Source: UM-FILTER-42-9 sp038063775 | GTDB taxonomy: Bacteria; Patescibacteriota; Minisyncoccia; Moranbacterales; UBA2206 | DNA length: 51,922 nucleotides | Assembly: GCA_038063775.1 (NCBI GenBank) | Contig: JBBTUK010000008.1 | Coordinates: 1-51,922, forward strand | Direction of reading: 5' to 3' | Shown here: positions 13,863 through 22,065 of the stretch, piece after piece | Position numbering within the stretch: position 1 is the first letter of the stretch | Layout of the letters: each line of letters starts with the position of its first letter | Made by a program: the position numbers and the translations under genes | Notes under the pieces: model-generated | Told to the model about the DNA's origin: nothing | Seen by the model: the letters and a program-made list of their open reading frames with translations, nothing else | Databases searched by the model: none

Positions 13863-15434
13863 ATGTTCAAAATAATAATAAAAAACGGAACAATCATTGA
13901 TGGCAGCGGACAGCCGATGTATAAAGCGGACATTGGCATCAAGGAAGACCGGATTGCGGCTATCGGAGAGCTCCATAATGAAAAGTGTGAAATCGAAATT
14001 GACGCAGCCGAACTCCTGGTTTGTCCCGGAATAATTGATGTCAACAATCATAGCGATACATATTGGCAGATATTTGCTAATCCGAATTTGGAAAGTCTTG
14101 TTTATCAAGGAGTTACCACGATTATCGGAGGAAATTGCGGATCATCGCTCGCGCCGCTGGCTGATGCCGAAGCCATTGAATCTATCCAAAAATGGGTCAA
14201 TATAAAACGGGTCAATTTAAATTGGTTGAGCGTTGAAGAGCTTTTTGAAACTATTGAGCAAATAGGCCTGTCAGTGAATTTTGTGACGCTTATCGGTCAC
14301 GGAACTCTGCGCCGCGGAATCATAAAAAACGAAATGCGGAATTTGACGCCCAAAGAACTCGGCTATGTGGAAAAAATGTTAGACAGTTCCTTGCGGGATG
14401 GAGGTATCGGAATGTCAACCGGACTTATTTATACACATGCGCGCTTGGCCTCCACTGAAGAATTGATAGCGTTGGCCAAAATAGTTAGAAAATTTAACGG
14501 CATTTATACAACTCATATCAGAAATGAGCGGGAAAAATTCCTGGAGGCGGTTGAAGAGGCGCTGAAAATTGCGGAAGAATCCGGTGTCAAACTTCACATA
14601 TCACATCTCAAAGTAATGGAAAAGGAGAATTGGAGTTTGTTTGAAGCCGCGCTAACGGCAATTGAAAAAGCATATGAGCGGGGTGTAGATGTAACTTTTG
14701 ATGTTTTTCCTTATACTAACACCGGAACCGTTTTGTATACTCTTCTGCCTGAATGGGTATCGGCCGGGGGCAAAAAAATGCTAATTAATCGGCTAAAAGA
14801 TTCTTCCATCAGGGCTAAAGTTATTTCCGAGATGAAAGAATCCGGTTTTGATTATTCCAAAATTGAAATTGCTATATCGTCTCTCAATAGGATATTGAGC
14901 AAGAGAAGGATTTTGGATATAGCCAAATCACAGGAAAAATCAGTGGAAGATGCGATAGTAGACGTGTTGATAGCTTCCGAAGGCAGGGTCATCACTTCCA
15001 TTGAAAGCTTGAGCGAGGAAAATATTGAAAAAGCGGTGGCTCATCCATTATCCATAATTTCCACTAATGGAGCGGGTTACAGTATCGAACATTCAAAAAC
15101 CGGAGAAGTTGTCCATCCCAGAAGCTTCGGAACTTTTCCGAGAATCATATCCCAGTATGTTCTCGGAAAAAGAATTATCAGCTGGGAAGCGGCTATTCGG
15201 AAAATGACGGGTATTCCAGCCCAAAAATTCGGCATCAAAAAAAGAGGAGAAATAAAAGAAAAAAACTTTGCCGATATTATGATCATTAACCGGGATAAAT
15301 TAGCGGATTTAGCCACGGCGGAAAATCCATATCAATACAGCAAGGGAGTTGAATTTGTCTTAGTTAACGGTGAAATTATCTTAAGCGAAGGCGTTTATGG
15401 AGGAGGAAAGGGCGGAAGAATATTAATCCGATGA
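13863..15434 (+). CDS. N-acyl-D-amino-acid deacylase family amidohydrolase
   Basis: 523 residues. N-terminal IIIKNGTIIDGSG and the later FADIMIIN and GVEFVLVNGEII strands form the composite beta-domain of urease-like amidohydrolases. GNCGSSLAPL, TGLIYTHARLAS, TTHIRNE and LHISHLKVM are D-aminoacylase-type metal-site segments. Such enzymes remove the acyl group from N-acyl-D-amino acids or act on D-residue-containing peptides, plausibly in wall-fragment recycling. Seven bases separate it from gap. Its stop abuts inverted-repeat element 3, and without that element it would overlap murD by ATGA. Confidence 0.85.
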   Translation: MFKIIIKNGTIIDGSGQPMYKADIGIKEDRIAAIGELHNEKCEIEIDAAELLVCPGIIDVNNHSDTYWQIFANPNLESLVYQGVTTIIGGNCGSSLAPLADAEAIESIQKWVNIKRVNLNWLSVEELFETIEQIGLSVNFVTLIGHGTLRRGIIKNEMRNLTPKELGYVEKMLDSSLRDGGIGMSTGLIYTHARLASTEELIALAKIVRKFNGIYTTHIRNEREKFLEAVEEALKIAEESGVKLHISHLKVMEKENWSLFEAALTAIEKAYERGVDVTFDVFPYTNTGTVLYTLLPEWVSAGGKKMLINRLKDSSIRAKVISEMKESGFDYSKIEIAISSLNRILSKRRILDIAKSQEKSVEDAIVDVLIASEGRVITSIESLSEENIEKAVAHPLSIISTNGAGYSIEHSKTGEVVHPRSFGTFPRIISQYVLGKRIISWEAAIRKMTGIPAQKFGIKKRGEIKEKNFADIMIINRDKLADLATAENPYQYSKGVEFVLVNGEIILSEGVYGGGKGGRILIR

Positions 15435-15435
15435 A

Positions 15436-15497
15436 CCCCGTTAGATATGCGGGGAAATGCTGCGGGTAATAATGTAATGATAAATTATCTAACGGAG
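15436..15497. mobile_element. Start-codon inverted-repeat element, copy 3 (62 bp)
   Basis: Left end CCCCGTTAGATA pairs with right end TATCTAACGGAG with one mismatch. TGAA direct repeats flank it (15432-15435 and 15498-15501). The left copy is the D-aminoacylase stop; the right copy plus the element's last G forms the GTG start of murD. Excision in silico leaves ATGAAGCTTGAAG, an ATGA overlap. A proximal GCGGGG (~15449) could pair with the left CCCCG as an alternative fold. Confidence 0.72.
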
Positions 15498-16897
15498 TGA
15501 AGCTTGAAGATTTAAAAGGAAAAAAAATTACGGTCATGGGACTGGGGTTGCATGGTGGCGGTGTTGGCACGGTCCACTTTTTGCATTTAGCCGGAGCGCA
15601 AATAACGGTTACGGATCTCAAGTCCAAAGAAGAACTTGCGCCCTCGCTGGAAAAATTGAAAGAATTGAAAGGCATCAAGTATGTTTTAGGCCAACATCGT
15701 CCAGAGGACTTCACGGGGGCTGAAATGGTGATCAAAACACCTCCAGCGCCATGGAGCAATAAATATATAAAGTTAGCGCTGGATAAAAATATCCCGGTAG
15801 AAATAGATGCCAGTCTTTTTTTTAAACTTTGTAAAAATCCGATTATCGGCGTTACTGGTACCAAGGGAAAAACGACTACCGCAACCTTGTTATGCGAAAT
15901 TCTGAAAACCGCCGGAAAAAATCCTTTGAAAGCCGGAATCGGTCAGGTGTCCGTTTTGGATAAGCTAAAAGAACTTAAATCCGACAGCTTGGTGGTTTTT
16001 GAGCTTTCTAGCTGGCGCTTAAGCGCTCTCGGCCGATGTAACTTGAGTCCCAAAATTGCGATCTTAACCAATCTTTATCCGGATCACTTGAATTATTATA
16101 AAACATTTGAGCTGTATTTAAGGGATAAAAAATACATATTCTTAAACCAAAAGCCTGGTGATCTTTGCGTGGTTAACTGGGACGATGAAATTTTAAATAA
16201 ATTGGAACCAGAAATTAAATCTCAGCTAATTAAATTTTCAAAGCAAAAAATTTCCAAAGGCAAGTCAGTCTTTATAAGCGAGGGGGCGATTTATCTGAAT
16301 AACGGCATTGACGAAAAAAAAGTCTTAGAAGTTTCGGAAGTTAAGTTGAAAGGCGAGCATAATTTGTGGAATATTTTGGCCGGTATCGGAGCGGCCTACG
16401 CTCTCGGAATAGATCTGTCTGTTATTCGCAAAACCATCCTCAATTTTAAAAATATTCCCCATCGTCTGGAAATAGTGAGGGAATTAGACGGAATAAAATA
16501 TTATAATGATACGGCAGCTACTATGCCAGAAAGCGCAATTTCCGGGATTAATTCTTTTGAAGAGCCTGTAATCTTAATTTGTGGCGGAGCGGATAAAAAT
16601 TTAGACATGTCTCTTTTGGCGAAGACTATCCGGAAAAAAGTCAAGGGCGTAATATTTTTAAAAGGCATGGCGACAGACAAAATAATGGCGGAAATTAAAA
16701 AAATTATTCCCACGGAAGAAAAGGGCAAAGACTTCACGGTTGTGGAAACTATGGACAAAGCAGTTGAATTGGCGAGAGTTGTCGCCGAAGCGGGAGATGT
16801 GGTTCTGCTTTCGCCCGGCGCGGCGAGCTTCGGCCTTTTCGCTAATGAGTTTGATCGGGGCAATAAGTTCAGGGAGGCAGTAAATAAATTGGTTTAA
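15497..16897 (+). CDS. murD: UDP-N-acetylmuramoyl-L-alanine:D-glutamate ligase
   Basis: 466 residues from a GTG at the right edge of element 3. The N-terminal Rossmann-like domain (ITVMGLGLHGGGVG) is followed by the ATP-binding GVTGTKGKTTTATLL and ELSSWRLSAL, LTNLYPDHLNYY, and the C-terminal YNDTAATMPESA and LSPGAASFGLF motifs. It adds D-Glu to UDP-MurNAc-L-Ala in the cytoplasm. No other mur gene is in the window. Confidence 0.94.
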   Translation: MKLEDLKGKKITVMGLGLHGGGVGTVHFLHLAGAQITVTDLKSKEELAPSLEKLKELKGIKYVLGQHRPEDFTGAEMVIKTPPAPWSNKYIKLALDKNIPVEIDASLFFKLCKNPIIGVTGTKGKTTTATLLCEILKTAGKNPLKAGIGQVSVLDKLKELKSDSLVVFELSSWRLSALGRCNLSPKIAILTNLYPDHLNYYKTFELYLRDKKYIFLNQKPGDLCVVNWDDEILNKLEPEIKSQLIKFSKQKISKGKSVFISEGAIYLNNGIDEKKVLEVSEVKLKGEHNLWNILAGIGAAYALGIDLSVIRKTILNFKNIPHRLEIVRELDGIKYYNDTAATMPESAISGINSFEEPVILICGGADKNLDMSLLAKTIRKKVKGVIFLKGMATDKIMAEIKKIIPTEEKGKDFTVVETMDKAVELARVVAEAGDVVLLSPGAASFGLFANEFDRGNKFREAVNKLV

Positions 16898-16980
16898 TCT
16901 GAGTTTCTTCTTAAATCTCTTCAAAAGCCACTAAGCTACTTCCTTGATTTTTAATCACTAAAATTTGAATCAGACAAAAA

Positions 16981-18618
16981 TTACATCATTCTGCCCATAC
17001 CGCCGCCATGAGTATACTCTTCTTTTTTCTCCGGAAGATCGGTTACTACCGCTTCAGTTGTAAGTAACATGGCCGCTACTGATACAGCGTTTTCCAAAGC
17101 GGTTCGCGTCACTTTGAGCGGATCAATGATTCCAGACTTGATCATATCGTCAAGATAAGCATCTTCATTAGCGTCATAACCGAAATTCATTCCTTTACCG
17201 GAAGCCACTTTGTCCAGCACTACGTCGGCGCTTTTTTTGCCGGTGTTGATCACAATTTGTTTGAGTGGTTCATCCAATGATTGCACCAAAGCTTCATAAC
17301 CAGCTTGGAATTCGTAATTTTCATTTTTAGCTTTCTTGCCTCGTAATTCATTGGCCGCTTTTACCAAGGCTACGCCGCCGCCGGCTACGATACCCTCTTC
17401 TACTGCCGCGCGAGTTGCCGCTAACGCGTCTTCCATTTTATGCTTGATGTAGGTAAGCTCAGTTTCAGTGGCCGCTCCAACTTTGATCACTGCCACGCCG
17501 CCAGAAAGTTTGGCCACGCGTTTCTGCAATTTTTCTTTTTCGTAAACACTCTCGGAATTTTCCGCCTGCAACTTGATTTGCGCCACCAGTGCTTCAACAT
17601 CTTTCTTTTTGCCTTTGCCATCCACAATAGTCGTATCATCTTTGGTGGCAATTACTTTTTGCGCTCGGCCAAGAGCGGAAAGCTCCACCTTTTTAAGATC
17701 CAGACCCTTATCTTGGCTAATCACTTGTCCGCCGACGAGAACGGCAATGTCATCCAGCATGGCCTTGCGATTGTCTCCGTATTCCGGCGCTTTGATCGCT
17801 AAAACATTTAGCACGCCACGCAACTTATTGACTACCAGCGTGGCTAAAGCCTCACCATCCACATCTTCCGCGATAATCACCAATTCTTTCTTGCCGGACC
17901 CCGCGATTTTTTCCAATAGCGGCAAGATTTCCGAAATGGAAGAGATTTTTTTGTCGGTAATGAGAATATGCGGTTCCTTAAGTTCAGCGGTTTGCGCTTC
18001 CACACTGGTGATCATATACGGAGAAATATAGCCCTTGTCAAAATTCAAACCTTGCACAATTTCTTTAGAAAATCCAAAAGTTTGTGATTCTTCCACCGTT
18101 ACGACACCATCTTTCCCAACTTCGTCCATGACTTGAGCGATCATTTCTCCCATTTCCTTGGATTCAGCGGAAATAGTGGCGACATGCGCGATTTCTTCTT
18201 TGCCGCTGATTTTCTTGGAATTCTTTTTGAGAATTTCAATGACGTCATCTTTGGCCGCTTCCATTCCGTGGCGGATGCCAATCGGGCTAATACCGGTTTC
18301 TACGAACTTCAAACCTTCGCGCACCAGAGCTTGCGCGATAACGATAGCGGTCGTCGTACCGTCTCCGGCCGCATCATTAGTTTTATTGGCTACTTCTTTG
18401 ATCAAGGCGGCGCCAACATTTTCCAATTTGTCATCCAGATCAATTTCTTTGGCGATGGAAACTCCGTCGTTGGTGATAGTGGGAGTTCCAAATCCCTTAT
18501 CTAGAATTACATTACGGCCCTTAGGCCCAAGGGTAGCTTTAACGGTGTCTGCCACCTTATCAATTCCCAGCTTGATTTTTTTTCGGGCATCAACGCCTGC
18601 ATTAATTTGCTTTGTCAT
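16981..18618 (-). CDS. groEL: Chaperonin GroEL (Hsp60)
   Basis: 545 residues from the ATG at 18618 (MTKQINAGVDARKK); a longer in-frame start at 18648 is unlikely. Normal landmarks are present: TLGPKGRNVILD, the ATP-site NDAAGDGTTTAIV, and VEEGIVAGGGVAL. It ends in a short GGGMGRMM tail. It forms the double-ring folding chamber with GroES. It lies downstream of groES on the minus strand; no CIRCE operator was found upstream. Confidence 0.97.
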   Translation of the reverse strand: MTKQINAGVDARKKIKLGIDKVADTVKATLGPKGRNVILDKGFGTPTITNDGVSIAKEIDLDDKLENVGAALIKEVANKTNDAAGDGTTTAIVIAQALVREGLKFVETGISPIGIRHGMEAAKDDVIEILKKNSKKISGKEEIAHVATISAESKEMGEMIAQVMDEVGKDGVVTVEESQTFGFSKEIVQGLNFDKGYISPYMITSVEAQTAELKEPHILITDKKISSISEILPLLEKIAGSGKKELVIIAEDVDGEALATLVVNKLRGVLNVLAIKAPEYGDNRKAMLDDIAVLVGGQVISQDKGLDLKKVELSALGRAQKVIATKDDTTIVDGKGKKKDVEALVAQIKLQAENSESVYEKEKLQKRVAKLSGGVAVIKVGAATETELTYIKHKMEDALAATRAAVEEGIVAGGGVALVKAANELRGKKAKNENYEFQAGYEALVQSLDEPLKQIVINTGKKSADVVLDKVASGKGMNFGYDANEDAYLDDMIKSGIIDPLKVTRTALENAVSVAAMLLTTEAVVTDLPEKKEEYTHGGGMGRMM

Positions 18619-18687
18619 ATTATTTTCCAGCTCAAAATTTGCTTGCAAACTTCCAACAAATTCAAACCTTGATTAAAGATTAAAATT

Positions 18688-18963
18688 TTATTTAACAATC
18701 GCCAAAATATCTTCGTTTTTCAGAATGACATATTTTTTGTCGCTGACTTTGATGTCAGTTCCGCCATAGCGTTTGTAAATAACCGTTTGGCCTTTTTTTA
18801 CTTTGATTTCCAAGTTGTCTCCGGTCGCAATCACTTTGCCTTCTTGGGGAGTTTCGCCGGAGGCGGCGTCCGGCAGATAAATGCCTTGCGCGGTCTTCTT
18901 TTTAGCTTCTTGCGGTTCAATCAGCACATTATCATCCAGTGGCTCGATGCTTGTCTTTCCCAT
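18688..18963 (-). CDS. groES: Co-chaperonin GroES
   Basis: 91 residues. IEPLDDNVLIEP at the N-terminus, a shortened mobile loop region (KKKTAQGIYLPDAASGE), then GKVIATGD and VIYKRYGGTDIKVSDKKYVILKNEDILA. It caps the GroEL chamber. Only ~70 bp separate it from groEL, so they form one operon. Confidence 0.96.
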   Translation of the reverse strand: MGKTSIEPLDDNVLIEPQEAKKKTAQGIYLPDAASGETPQEGKVIATGDNLEIKVKKGQTVIYKRYGGTDIKVSDKKYVILKNEDILAIVK

Positions 18964-19124
18964 ATGTTTGTGAAGAAAAATAATTAATAATTAGCGAAGG
19001 TAATTTTTGCTCAAGGACGGCTAAAGCGATAAATAAAGGAAAATATTACTACGCCGGAAAAAAAGGCGGAGATTTCCGTAAATTGCCGAAGAAAAAATCG
19101 GAAAAATTTCGGAAATTTTTATTC

Positions 19125-19201
19125 TGGTGGGCATATCTGGATTCGAACCAGAGACCTCGTCATTATCAGTGACGCGCTCTAACCAACTGAGCTATATGCC
19201 C
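19125..19201 (-). tRNA. tRNA-Ile (GAT)
   Basis: On the minus strand the gene starts GGGCATATAGCTCAG, has an anticodon stem CGTCA/TGACG enclosing CTGATAA (anticodon GAT) and a T-loop GGTTCGAATCC. The acceptor strand ends ATATGCCC with discriminator A and an encoded CCA (19127-19125). All four arms pair. It lies 11 bp downstream of tRNA-Ala. Confidence 0.96.
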
Positions 19202-19212
19202 GTATGGACTTG

Positions 19213-19285
19213 TGGACCCTAGGGGATTCGAACTCCTGACCTCCTCGGTGCAAACGAGGCGCTCTACCAACTAAGCTAAGGGCCC
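19213..19285 (-). tRNA. tRNA-Ala (TGC)
   Basis: Minus strand: acceptor GGGCCCT pairs with AGGGTCC (one G-U), D-arm AGCTTAGTTGGTAGAGC, anticodon stem CCTCG/CGAGG with loop TTTGCAC (anticodon TGC), and T-loop GAGTTCGAATC. CCA is not encoded (ACAA follows). The Ala/Ile pair is usually an rRNA-spacer pair, but no rRNA is present here. Confidence 0.95.
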
Positions 19286-19305
19286 TCTTTTGACGACTAG
19301 AGCCC

Positions 19306-19334
19306 AGTATACAGGAAAAAAAATAACTTGACAA
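19306..19334 (-). promoter_or_regulatory. tRNA-Ala/tRNA-Ile promoter, sharing its -35 with the secE promoter
   Basis: Minus strand TTGTCA (19334-19329), 17-bp spacer, TATACT (19311-19306). The -35 hexamer overlaps by five bases the plus-strand TTGACA at 19328-19333. Transcription would start about 14 bp before the tRNA-Ala 5' end. Confidence 0.7.
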
Positions 19335-19356
19335 GATTCTCAGCACTATATACTAT
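19328..19356 (+). promoter_or_regulatory. secE-nusG-rplK-rplA promoter
   Basis: Consensus TTGACA, 17-bp spacer, TACTAT (or TATACT with a 15-bp spacer). It is followed within ~12 bp by a terminator-like hairpin, so the start of the transcript may be attenuated. Confidence 0.6.
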
Positions 19357-19366
19357 TAGTATATAT

Positions 19367-19386
19367 AAAAGCCCCAAAGGCTTTTT
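19367..19386 (+). terminator. Leader hairpin with T-run before secE
   Basis: AAAAGCC-ccaaa-GGCTTTTT lies between the promoter and the secE ATG at 19401. It has the form of a small intrinsic terminator but follows the promoter, so it may act as an attenuator. The stem is short. Confidence 0.4.
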
Positions 19387-19400
19387 AAAAAACCCTCATT

Positions 19401-19586
19401 ATGGATAAAATCACTCAATTTTTAAAAGAAGCCAAAGCGGAGCTCTTGAAAGTAAATTGGCCGTCAAAAAACCAAACAATAAATTACACATTGATAGTAA
19501 TTGGCATCAGTATCGCTGTCGCCATTTTTCTCGGCGGATTAGATTATTTTTTTGAATACTTATTAAAAACATTTATAATAAAATAA
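19401..19586 (+). CDS. secE: Preprotein translocase subunit SecE
   Basis: 61 residues. The cytoplasmic amphipathic helix FLKEAKAELLKVNWPSK is followed by one membrane helix (TLIVIGISIAVAIFLGGLDY), the minimal single-span SecE form. The LxKVxWP motif is diagnostic. It stabilises SecY in the translocon. It is in the classical secE-nusG-rplK-rplA order; nusG starts one base after its stop codon. Confidence 0.95.
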   Translation: MDKITQFLKEAKAELLKVNWPSKNQTINYTLIVIGISIAVAIFLGGLDYFFEYLLKTFIIK

Positions 19587-19587
19587 A

Positions 19588-20133
19588 ATGGCAAAGCAAA
19601 CACAACATCACGGACGCGCTTGGTATGTGATTCACACCTATTCAGGCTATGAAGACAATGTTGCTCGGAATTTGAAACAAAGGATTGAATCGATGGATAT
19701 GCAAAATGCGATTTTTGACGTGATGGTTCCGGTAGAAAAAAAAATAAAAATCAAAGCCGGCAAAAGAAATGTCGTTGAAGAAAAAATATATCCCGGATAC
19801 GTCTTGGTGGAGATGATAGTGACGGACGCTTCCTGGTACGTAGTCCGAAACACGCCCAATGTCACGGGATTTATCGGACTCGGAACTACCCCGACCCCGG
19901 TTGATCCAGCGGAAATCGAAGCGCTCAAAAAAAGAATGGGCATGGCAGAACCCAAATACAAGATTGACGTAAGGCCAGGCGATTCGGTCAAGATAATCGA
20001 CGGACCGTTTAAGGATTTTGACGGGAAGGTGGATGATGTTGATGAAGAAAAGGGCAAGATAAAAGTGCTGGTTTCCATATTCGGGCGGGAAACTCCCGTA
20101 GAATTAGACTTTTTGCAGATTAACAAGATATAA
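19588..20133 (+). CDS. nusG: Transcription termination/antitermination factor NusG
   Basis: 181 residues. NGN domain start AWYVIHTYSGYEDNVARNL, then the YPGYVLVEM segment and WYVVRNTPNVTGFIG. The KOW domain is PGDSVKIIDGPFKDFDGKV. It binds RNA polymerase and modulates pausing, Rho and ribosome coupling. Followed by a large heptanucleotide repeat before rplK. Confidence 0.96.
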   Translation: MAKQTQHHGRAWYVIHTYSGYEDNVARNLKQRIESMDMQNAIFDVMVPVEKKIKIKAGKRNVVEEKIYPGYVLVEMIVTDASWYVVRNTPNVTGFIGLGTTPTPVDPAEIEALKKRMGMAEPKYKIDVRPGDSVKIIDGPFKDFDGKVDDVDEEKGKIKVLVSIFGRETPVELDFLQINKI

Positions 20134-20140
20134 TTTAATT

Positions 20141-20260
20141 CAAAAATCAAAAATCAAAAGTCAAAATTTTGGTGTTCGCTTCGCTCGCGATTATTTTATA
20201 AAAAGTCATGGCGAAGTCATTCCTTAATTTTGTATTTTGAGATTTGCATTTTGATTTTAG
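20141..20260 (+). repeat. Heptanucleotide inverted arrays between nusG and rplK (intergenic copy)
   Basis: The left arm has CAAAAAT, CAAAAAT, CAAAAGT, CAAAATT (20141-20168). The right arm has AATTTTG, TATTTTG, AGATTTG, CATTTTG (20226-20253), the inverted form. The centre carries TTGGTGTTCGCTTCGCTC and GCGA, related to the repeat at 2553-2608. The whole can fold into one long hairpin within the ribosomal operon leader. Confidence 0.72.
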
Positions 20261-20270
20261 CGAAGCGCAT

Positions 20271-20693
20271 ATGGCAAAGAAAATCAAGACAGTTATAAAA
20301 TTACAAATCCAAGCCGGAAAGGCTACTCCCACTCCTCCGGTTGGGCCGGCTTTAGGCCAGCACGGAGTGAATATTCAAGAATTTTGTGTGAAATTCAACG
20401 AAGCGACCAAGGATAAAATGGGAGACATCATTCCGGCCGAAATTACCGTTTATGAGGACAGAACTTTTATTTTTATCCTAAAAACTCCTCCTGCGTCGGA
20501 TTTGCTTAGAAAAGCAGCTGGCATTGAAAAAGGAGCAGCTAATGCCCTCAAAGACAAGGCTGGAAAAATTACTAAAGCCCAGCTCAAAGAAATCGCGGAG
20601 AAGAAAATGCCGGATCTCAATGCAAATGACGTGGAAGCGGCGATGAAAATAATCGCCGGTACAGCAAGGAGTATGGGGATTAAGATAGAGTAA
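20271..20693 (+). CDS. rplK: 50S ribosomal protein L11
   Basis: 140 residues from the ATG at 20271 (MAKKIKTVIKLQI). The start is set by the family N-terminus; the upstream in-frame start at 20244 lies in the repeat. AGKATPTPPVGPALGQHGVNI is the conserved L11 signature, and the C-terminal RNA-binding domain ends AGTARSMGIKIE. It binds the GTPase-associated region of 23S rRNA. Confidence 0.97.
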   Translation: MAKKIKTVIKLQIQAGKATPTPPVGPALGQHGVNIQEFCVKFNEATKDKMGDIIPAEITVYEDRTFIFILKTPPASDLLRKAAGIEKGAANALKDKAGKITKAQLKEIAEKKMPDLNANDVEAAMKIIAGTARSMGIKIE

Positions 20694-20709
20694 TAATTTA
20701 TTTGTGGGA

Positions 20710-20727
20710 GTCCCGAGCACTCGGGAC
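20710..20727. repeat. Short perfect hairpin between rplK and rplA
   Basis: GTCCCGAG and CTCGGGAC form an 8-bp inverted repeat around two central bases. It has no T-run, so it is not a terminator. It lies 20 nt before the rplA ATG and could tune L1 expression or be another palindromic repeat copy. Confidence 0.5.
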
Positions 20728-20746
20728 GCTATAACCACGAAAATAT

Positions 20747-21418
20747 ATGAAACACGGAAAAAAATACCGGTCGGCAATTGAAAAAGTCAACCGGAATAAA
20801 GCCTACCTAATCGAAGAGGCTGTCAAATTCATAAAAGAGAACAAATCCACCAAATTTGACGAGTCGGTAGAAATCCACATCAAGACCAATATTGATTCAA
20901 AGAAGAGCGACCAATCTGTGAGAGGCACAGTAGTTTTGCCTTATGGGACGGGAAAAGCCAAGAAAATCGCGGTTATAACTTCCACTAGCGTCGCGGAAGC
21001 CAAAGAGGCAGGAGCTGATATCGTGGGCGGGGAAGAGTTGATCGACAAGATAAGTAAAAAAATAAATTTTGATGTTTTGGTGGCTACTCCGGAAATGATG
21101 CCAAAATTGGCAAAAGTAGCCAAGATTCTGGGACCCAAAGGGCTGATGCCTAATCCGAAAACGGAAACGGTTACAATGAAAATAAGAGAAACTGTTGAGG
21201 CTCTGAAAAAAGGAAAAGCCGCTTTCAAAAACGATGATACTGGAAACATTCATCAGATTATCGGGAAAGTTTCGTTTGAGGAAAATAAATTGTCCGAAAA
21301 TATCAAGACTTTTTTGGAGAGCGTCAGTAAAGTTAAGCCAGCCGGACTCAAGGGGAAGCTCGTCTCCAGCGCCACTATTTGTTCAACGATGGGTCCCGGA
21401 ATAAAGATCAGTGTATAG
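20747..21418 (+). CDS. rplA: 50S ribosomal protein L1
   Basis: 223 residues. YRSAIEKVNRNKAYLIEEAV at the N-terminus, GTGKAKKIAVI, and LGPKGLMPNPKTETVT with VEALKKGKAAFKNDDTGNIH near the C-terminus are L1 hallmarks. It forms the L1 stalk and usually represses its own operon. Its presence argues against the Parcubacteria branch reported to lack L1. A strong terminator follows. Confidence 0.97.
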   Translation: MKHGKKYRSAIEKVNRNKAYLIEEAVKFIKENKSTKFDESVEIHIKTNIDSKKSDQSVRGTVVLPYGTGKAKKIAVITSTSVAEAKEAGADIVGGEELIDKISKKINFDVLVATPEMMPKLAKVAKILGPKGLMPNPKTETVTMKIRETVEALKKGKAAFKNDDTGNIHQIIGKVSFEENKLSENIKTFLESVSKVKPAGLKGKLVSSATICSTMGPGIKISV

Positions 21419-21438
21419 TGTATAAAGAAAACTGCCGA

Positions 21439-21467
21439 CCCCTCCCTTCGCGAAGGGAGGGGTTTTT
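21439..21467 (+). terminator. Intrinsic terminator of the secE-nusG-rplK-rplA operon
   Basis: A 12-bp perfect stem, CCCCTCCCTTCG with CGAAGGGAGGGG (21439-21462), followed by TTTTT. It is 20 bp after the rplA stop. Confidence 0.95.
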
Positions 21468-21494
21468 GACGCCTAATTTAAAAAATAGTAGAAT
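21466..21494 (+). promoter_or_regulatory. Promoter of the dTTP synthesis operon
   Basis: TTGACG (21466-21471) overlaps the end of the upstream terminator T-run; a 17-bp spacer and TAGAAT (21489-21494) follow. The predicted start at ~21501 gives a 40-nt leader to the dCMP deaminase ATG. Confidence 0.65.
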
Positions 21495-21540
21495 TGAATA
21501 ACCAGGCAATTATTAATTATTGATATAAAAAAAGAAACAT

Positions 21541-22050
21541 ATGGAATCCGAAAAATGTAAAAGGCCATCCTGGGATCAGTATTTTATTAATATACTTGAG
21601 GTTGTTGGAACAAGAAGCACTTGCGATCGTGGGAAAAGTGGATGCGTCATCACCAAAGATAAGCGTATTCTCGCAACAGGTTATATTGGATCGCCAGTGG
21701 GAACAGTTCATTGTGATGACGCTGGTCACGAGATGCACACAGTGGTTCACGCTGACAATCATGAGTCAAGGCATTGTATTAGGACGGCTCATGCTGAACA
21801 GAACGCTATCGTTTCGGCTGCCAGATTTGGCATTGCGCTTGAAGGGGCGAGTCTTTATTGTCACATGACACCCTGTTATGCTTGTGCAAAAATGATTATT
21901 AATGCGGGAATAAAAAGAGTTGTGTGTAATATGGATTATCATGCGGGAGAAAGAAGCAAGGAGATTTTCAAAGAAGCCGGAACACAATACGAATTAGTAA
22001 ATGACGTAATGACGGAATACGCGGATATGGGCGGTAAAAATAAAAAATAG
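21541..22050 (+). CDS. dCMP deaminase family protein
   Basis: 169 residues of the zinc cytidine-deaminase fold. The zinc ligands and catalytic Glu are in TAHAEQNAI (HAE) and TPCYACAKMI (PCxxC). SCDRGKSGCVITKD at the N-terminus and NMDYH near the end are typical of deoxycytidylate deaminase (ComEB-like). It converts dCMP to dUMP, the substrate of the ThyX encoded two genes downstream. It starts a four-gene operon for dTTP. Confidence 0.9.
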   Translation: MESEKCKRPSWDQYFINILEVVGTRSTCDRGKSGCVITKDKRILATGYIGSPVGTVHCDDAGHEMHTVVHADNHESRHCIRTAHAEQNAIVSAARFGIALEGASLYCHMTPCYACAKMIINAGIKRVVCNMDYHAGERSKEIFKEAGTQYELVNDVMTEYADMGGKNKK

Positions 22051-22065
22051 TTTAAAAATATTAAT

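Noticed and set aside
18619..18648. Ten-residue longer GroEL start
   Set aside because: The family starts at the MTKQ-like position; the extension has no homologous counterpart.
18964..19060. Possible CIRCE operator upstream of groES (TTAGC... and GCTAA-like strings)
   Set aside because: The strings do not form the TTAGCACTC-N9-GAGTGCTAA inverted repeat; arms do not pair.
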